5,968 nt of DNA from the NCBI GenBank assembly GCA_938022295.1, contig CALIDR010000151.1, forward strand, positions 1 to 5,968, given 5' to 3'. Within the stretch, counting starts at the first letter, position 1; every line of letters begins with the position of its first letter. Below the pieces are notes generated by a model. It saw nothing but the letters and a program-made list of their open reading frames with translations, made no database searches and was not told the origin of the DNA. Origin of the DNA: an uncultured Burkholderiaceae bacterium. GTDB taxonomy: Bacteria > Pseudomonadota > Gammaproteobacteria > Burkholderiales > Burkholderiaceae_C. Made by a program: the position numbers and the translations under genes. Shown here in pieces: positions 5,456 to 5,968 of the stretch.

Positions 5456-5968
5456 ATGCGAACCCTGTTGCAGCGCCGCATCGTCGGCCCCGGCGTCGTC
5501 GACGCTTTCGTCGAGCGGAATCCCGACCACGACCTTGCACCTGCCTTGCGACGGGCGGCTGCACGGGGATTCGCGTTCGACCGCATCGAAGCAGTGTCTC
5601 TGGTCACGGCCCCTTGGGTGCGTTCGCGAAGGTCGGGTCCCTCGACGACTGCATCGGCCGCGACATCGCGCCAGGCGGCACCCGCGGCGGGCTCACGCTG
5701 TGGCGGTCGGCCCTGCGGGCCGACTGCGCTGCGCTGCTCGCCGCCACACAGTTCGCCCGCACCGGGTGCCGCCTGGCGCGAGAGCAACCGACGGTGGCGT
5801 GCACAGGCGTGGCCCTGCTCGCCTTTGCAGTGCTCGCCGATGTCGCAAAGCGCCGTGCGCGCGGGCGGCGGCGCGCCTCGGAGGCGCCGAGCAACGCAGC
5901 GCCCGTGGCCGCGCGCGCGAGCGCGCTTCGTGATCGAACTCGGCGCCGTTGCCCGAGCGCAGCGAGCC
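5456..5968 (+). CDS. Unrecognised protein, apparently frameshifted and cut by the window edge
   Basis: I do not recognise this gene. From the ATG at 5456 a protein-like sequence of about 52 codons can be read (for example RRIVGPGVVDAFVERNP and FAFDRIEAVSLVTA). Around 5610-5613 the same frame becomes rich in Ser, Arg and Pro and looks like a shadow. From 5614 the frame one base back reads well instead, with LGAFAKVGSLDDCIGRDIAP and a hydrophobic stretch TGVALLAFAVLADVA that could be one membrane segment, then a basic tail. Neither frame meets a stop before the window ends. One missing C in the run at 5610-5613 would join the two parts. Either this is a disrupted gene or sequencing error, or two separate frames, the second starting at TTG 5614. 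The first part is less GC-biased at third positions (about 75%) than the neighbouring genes. A weak AGGCGGG lies before the ATG. No terminator is seen between the receptor stop and this frame. Confidence 0.4.
   Translation, partial: MRTLLQRRIVGPGVVDAFVERNPDHDLAPALRRAAARGFAFDRIEAVSLVTAPWVRSRRSGPSTTASAATSRQAAPAAGSRCGGRPCGPTALRCSPPHSSPAPGAAWRESNRRWRAQAWPCSPLQCSPMSQSAVRAGGGAPRRRRATQRPWPRARARFVIELGAVARAQRA

Noticed and set aside
3707..5530. Long minus-strand open frame of about 607 codons opposite the receptor
   Set aside because: It is antisense to a clear TonB-dependent receptor and shows Arg/Ala/Val/Gln bias typical of a shadow frame.
5869..5889. Imperfect inverted repeat as a terminator or attachment site
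   Set aside because: It has a two-base bulge, no T-tract, and is the kind of repeat expected by chance in GC-rich sequence.
5254..5894. Minus-strand open frames over the last 600 bases
   Set aside because: Their composition is rich in Arg, Ala, Ser and Pro with no recognisable segment, and part of the stretch lies over the end of the receptor.
1..5968. CRISPR array, tRNA, rRNA, insertion sequence or phage attachment site
   Set aside because: I saw no regularly spaced repeats, tRNA-like folds, transposase motifs or terminal inverted repeats.

Overview
The window is very GC-rich, and its coding frames carry G or C at most third codon positions. The gene content (an RsgA-type GTPase, a CspA-family protein, a Tim44-domain protein, a DUF456 membrane protein and a TonB-dependent receptor) points to a Gram-negative proteobacterium. 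A betaproteobacterium of the order Burkholderiales is the likeliest host, but this is inferred from gene style and composition, not from a marker gene.

Layout. The 3' part of an RsgA-type ribosome-assembly GTPase (2-628, +) enters from the left edge. A candidate -10 element four bases after its stop probably starts a cold-shock transcript with a leader of roughly 180 nt that contains several hairpins. The cold-shock protein gene (824-1036, +) ends at a textbook intrinsic terminator (1071-1095). Two minus-strand genes converge on that terminator and look like one transcript: a secreted or membrane-anchored Tim44-domain protein (2567 to 1662), then, 27 nt later, a Cys-based protein phosphatase (1634 to 1125). 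A 172-bp divergent spacer (2568-2739) separates them from a plus-strand pair: a DUF456 membrane protein (2740-3222) and, 4 nt after its stop, a TonB-dependent outer-membrane receptor (3227-5428). After the receptor, 5456-5968 holds an unrecognised reading frame that seems to change frame near a C-run at 5610-5613 and leaves the right edge.

How the genes relate. RsgA and the cold-shock protein both serve translation and RNA, but the cold-shock gene appears to have its own promoter and terminator. The Tim44/phosphatase pair and the DUF456/receptor pair are each tightly spaced and probably co-transcribed; no shared pathway can be read from the sequence. Most of the window is ordinary chromosomal housekeeping and envelope DNA. 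I did not find a convincing undescribed multi-gene system. The points most worth a second look are the structured cold-shock leader, the phosphatase with Asn where the general-acid Asp is expected, and the frame break in the last 500 bases.
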